Positions 63,400-64,000 of a stretch of DNA of 64,000 bases are shown in pieces. The notes under the pieces were generated by a model. That model was not told where the DNA came from and did not search any database. It saw only the letters and a program-made list of their open reading frames with translations. The DNA comes from Devosia sp. SD17-2. Lineage in GTDB: Bacteria > Pseudomonadota > Alphaproteobacteria > Rhizobiales > Devosiaceae. Numbering within the stretch: position 1 is the first letter of the stretch; every line of letters begins with the position of its first letter. The translations under genes and the position numbers were made by a program. The stretch is from contig NZ_CP104002.1 in assembly GCF_029201565.1 (NCBI RefSeq), forward strand, positions 2,497,001 through 2,561,000, read 5' to 3'.

Positions 63400-64000
63400 A
63401 TGACCATCTCCCCACTGCCCGGCCCCGCCCGGGACGAGGTCCAGGCCCATCGCGGTGCCTCTGCGATCGCTCCGGAAAACACCATTGCGGCCTTCCGCGC
63501 CGCTGCGGAACAAGGGGCAAAATGGGTAGAGCTGGACGTCGCACTCAGCGCCGATGGCGAGCTGATCGTCATCCATGATGACAGCGTTGACCGCACCTCG
63601 TCCGGCACGGGCAATCTGGGCACATTGACAGCTGCAGAGATCGCGATCCTGGACGGCGGAGCCTGGTTCGCCCCCCGCTTTGCCGGCGAACGCATCCCGA
63701 CCCTATCAGAGGTTATCACCGCGCTCGGTGAGATTGGCCTCAACATCAATGTCGAGATCAAGCAGCACCCCCATCACCAGTCGCTCGACCAATTGGTCAG
63801 TGCGGTGCACGCCGCGATCATCAGGCGCCCGGCGCATATGCAGATAATGATCTCGAGCTTTGATCCGGAATGCCTCAAGGCCATGCACCGTCTGGCGCCT
63901 GAGCTCGAACTGGCCATGCTCTGGGACCGAGTGCCGGACAATTGGGAGGCCCTGCTTGCCGAAACCTCGGCGACCAGCATCCATGCCCATTTCAAGGGCC
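63400..64000 (+). CDS. ugpQ: Glycerophosphodiester phosphodiesterase UgpQ, cut by window edge
   Basis: At least 200 residues from the ATG at 63400 (MTISPLPGPARDEVQAHRG); a GTG at 63373 overlapping the ugpC stop is an in-frame alternative. GDPD motifs are AHRGASAIAPENTIAAF, WVELDVALSADGELIVIHDD and INVEIKQ. It hydrolyses glycerophosphodiesters to glycerol-3-phosphate plus alcohol, completing the uptake pathway. The 3' end is outside the window. Confidence 0.92.
   Translation, partial: MTISPLPGPARDEVQAHRGASAIAPENTIAAFRAAAEQGAKWVELDVALSADGELIVIHDDSVDRTSSGTGNLGTLTAAEIAILDGGAWFAPRFAGERIPTLSEVITALGEIGLNINVEIKQHPHHQSLDQLVSAVHAAIIRRPAHMQIMISSFDPECLKAMHRLAPELELAMLWDRVPDNWEALLAETSATSIHAHFKG

Overview
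The window looks like a chromosome segment of a GC-rich alphaproteobacterium, most probably Hyphomicrobiales and close to Devosia. That placement is inference from a leftward iscS-like/sufBCDS/sufT-like/sufA iron-sulfur operon behind an Irr-type iron box, an AsmA/DUF3971 giant protein, a prfB gene with the classical frameshift site, and a ugp glycerol-3-phosphate operon. No rRNA genes or CRISPR arrays are visible.

Layout. (1) 1-7070: suf operon on the minus strand. (2) 7191-16394: housekeeping genes (alpha/beta hydrolase, tyrS, AsmA-like protein, peroxiredoxin, M23 peptidase, prfB, a degenerate peptide deformylase homologue). (3) 16474-16550: tRNA-Arg(CCT), which carries the left attachment site of an island of about 42 kb. 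The island ends at 58501-58546, where the 3' part of the tRNA is repeated. A tyrosine recombinase, split by a frameshift, sits just inside the right end, and three copies of the decamer CTGGGGCGAC lie just inside each end. (4) 58546-59160: flank with a broken zinc-ribbon gene and a palindromic operator. (5) 59161-64000: ugpB-A-E-C and the start of ugpQ.

The island has a phage- or satellite-like chassis and a defence-like cargo. The chassis includes an XRE-type regulator, a Rep_3-like initiator, a prim-pol primase cut off by an IS3-family element, an M15 endolysin with an overlapping spanin pair, a cytosine methyltransferase whose gene overlaps a second long reading frame, an AAA+ ATPase, and IS elements (two IS3-family, one IS5-family). 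No capsid, portal, terminase or tail genes are recognisable, and several chassis genes are frameshifted or interrupted. The cargo (24.0-44.2 kb) is intact. It holds a four-gene translationally coupled operon (DUF4062 protein, MoxR ATPase, CoxE-like VWA protein, ankyrin protein); a DotN/IcmJ-like zinc protein; a membrane TrkA-N/RyR protein divergent from an operon of SLOG protein, unknown protein, TraG/VirD4-like ATPase and patatin phospholipase; a 1212-residue DUF4062-NACHT-FGE protein; and a GNAT-like protein.

By family, the cargo reads as several nucleotide- or NTPase-driven conflict modules side by side. The DotN-like protein together with a TraG/VirD4-like ATPase, without any other type IV secretion gene, is the most unusual combination and may be an undescribed system. 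All functional claims for the cargo are inferences from motifs and gene order.
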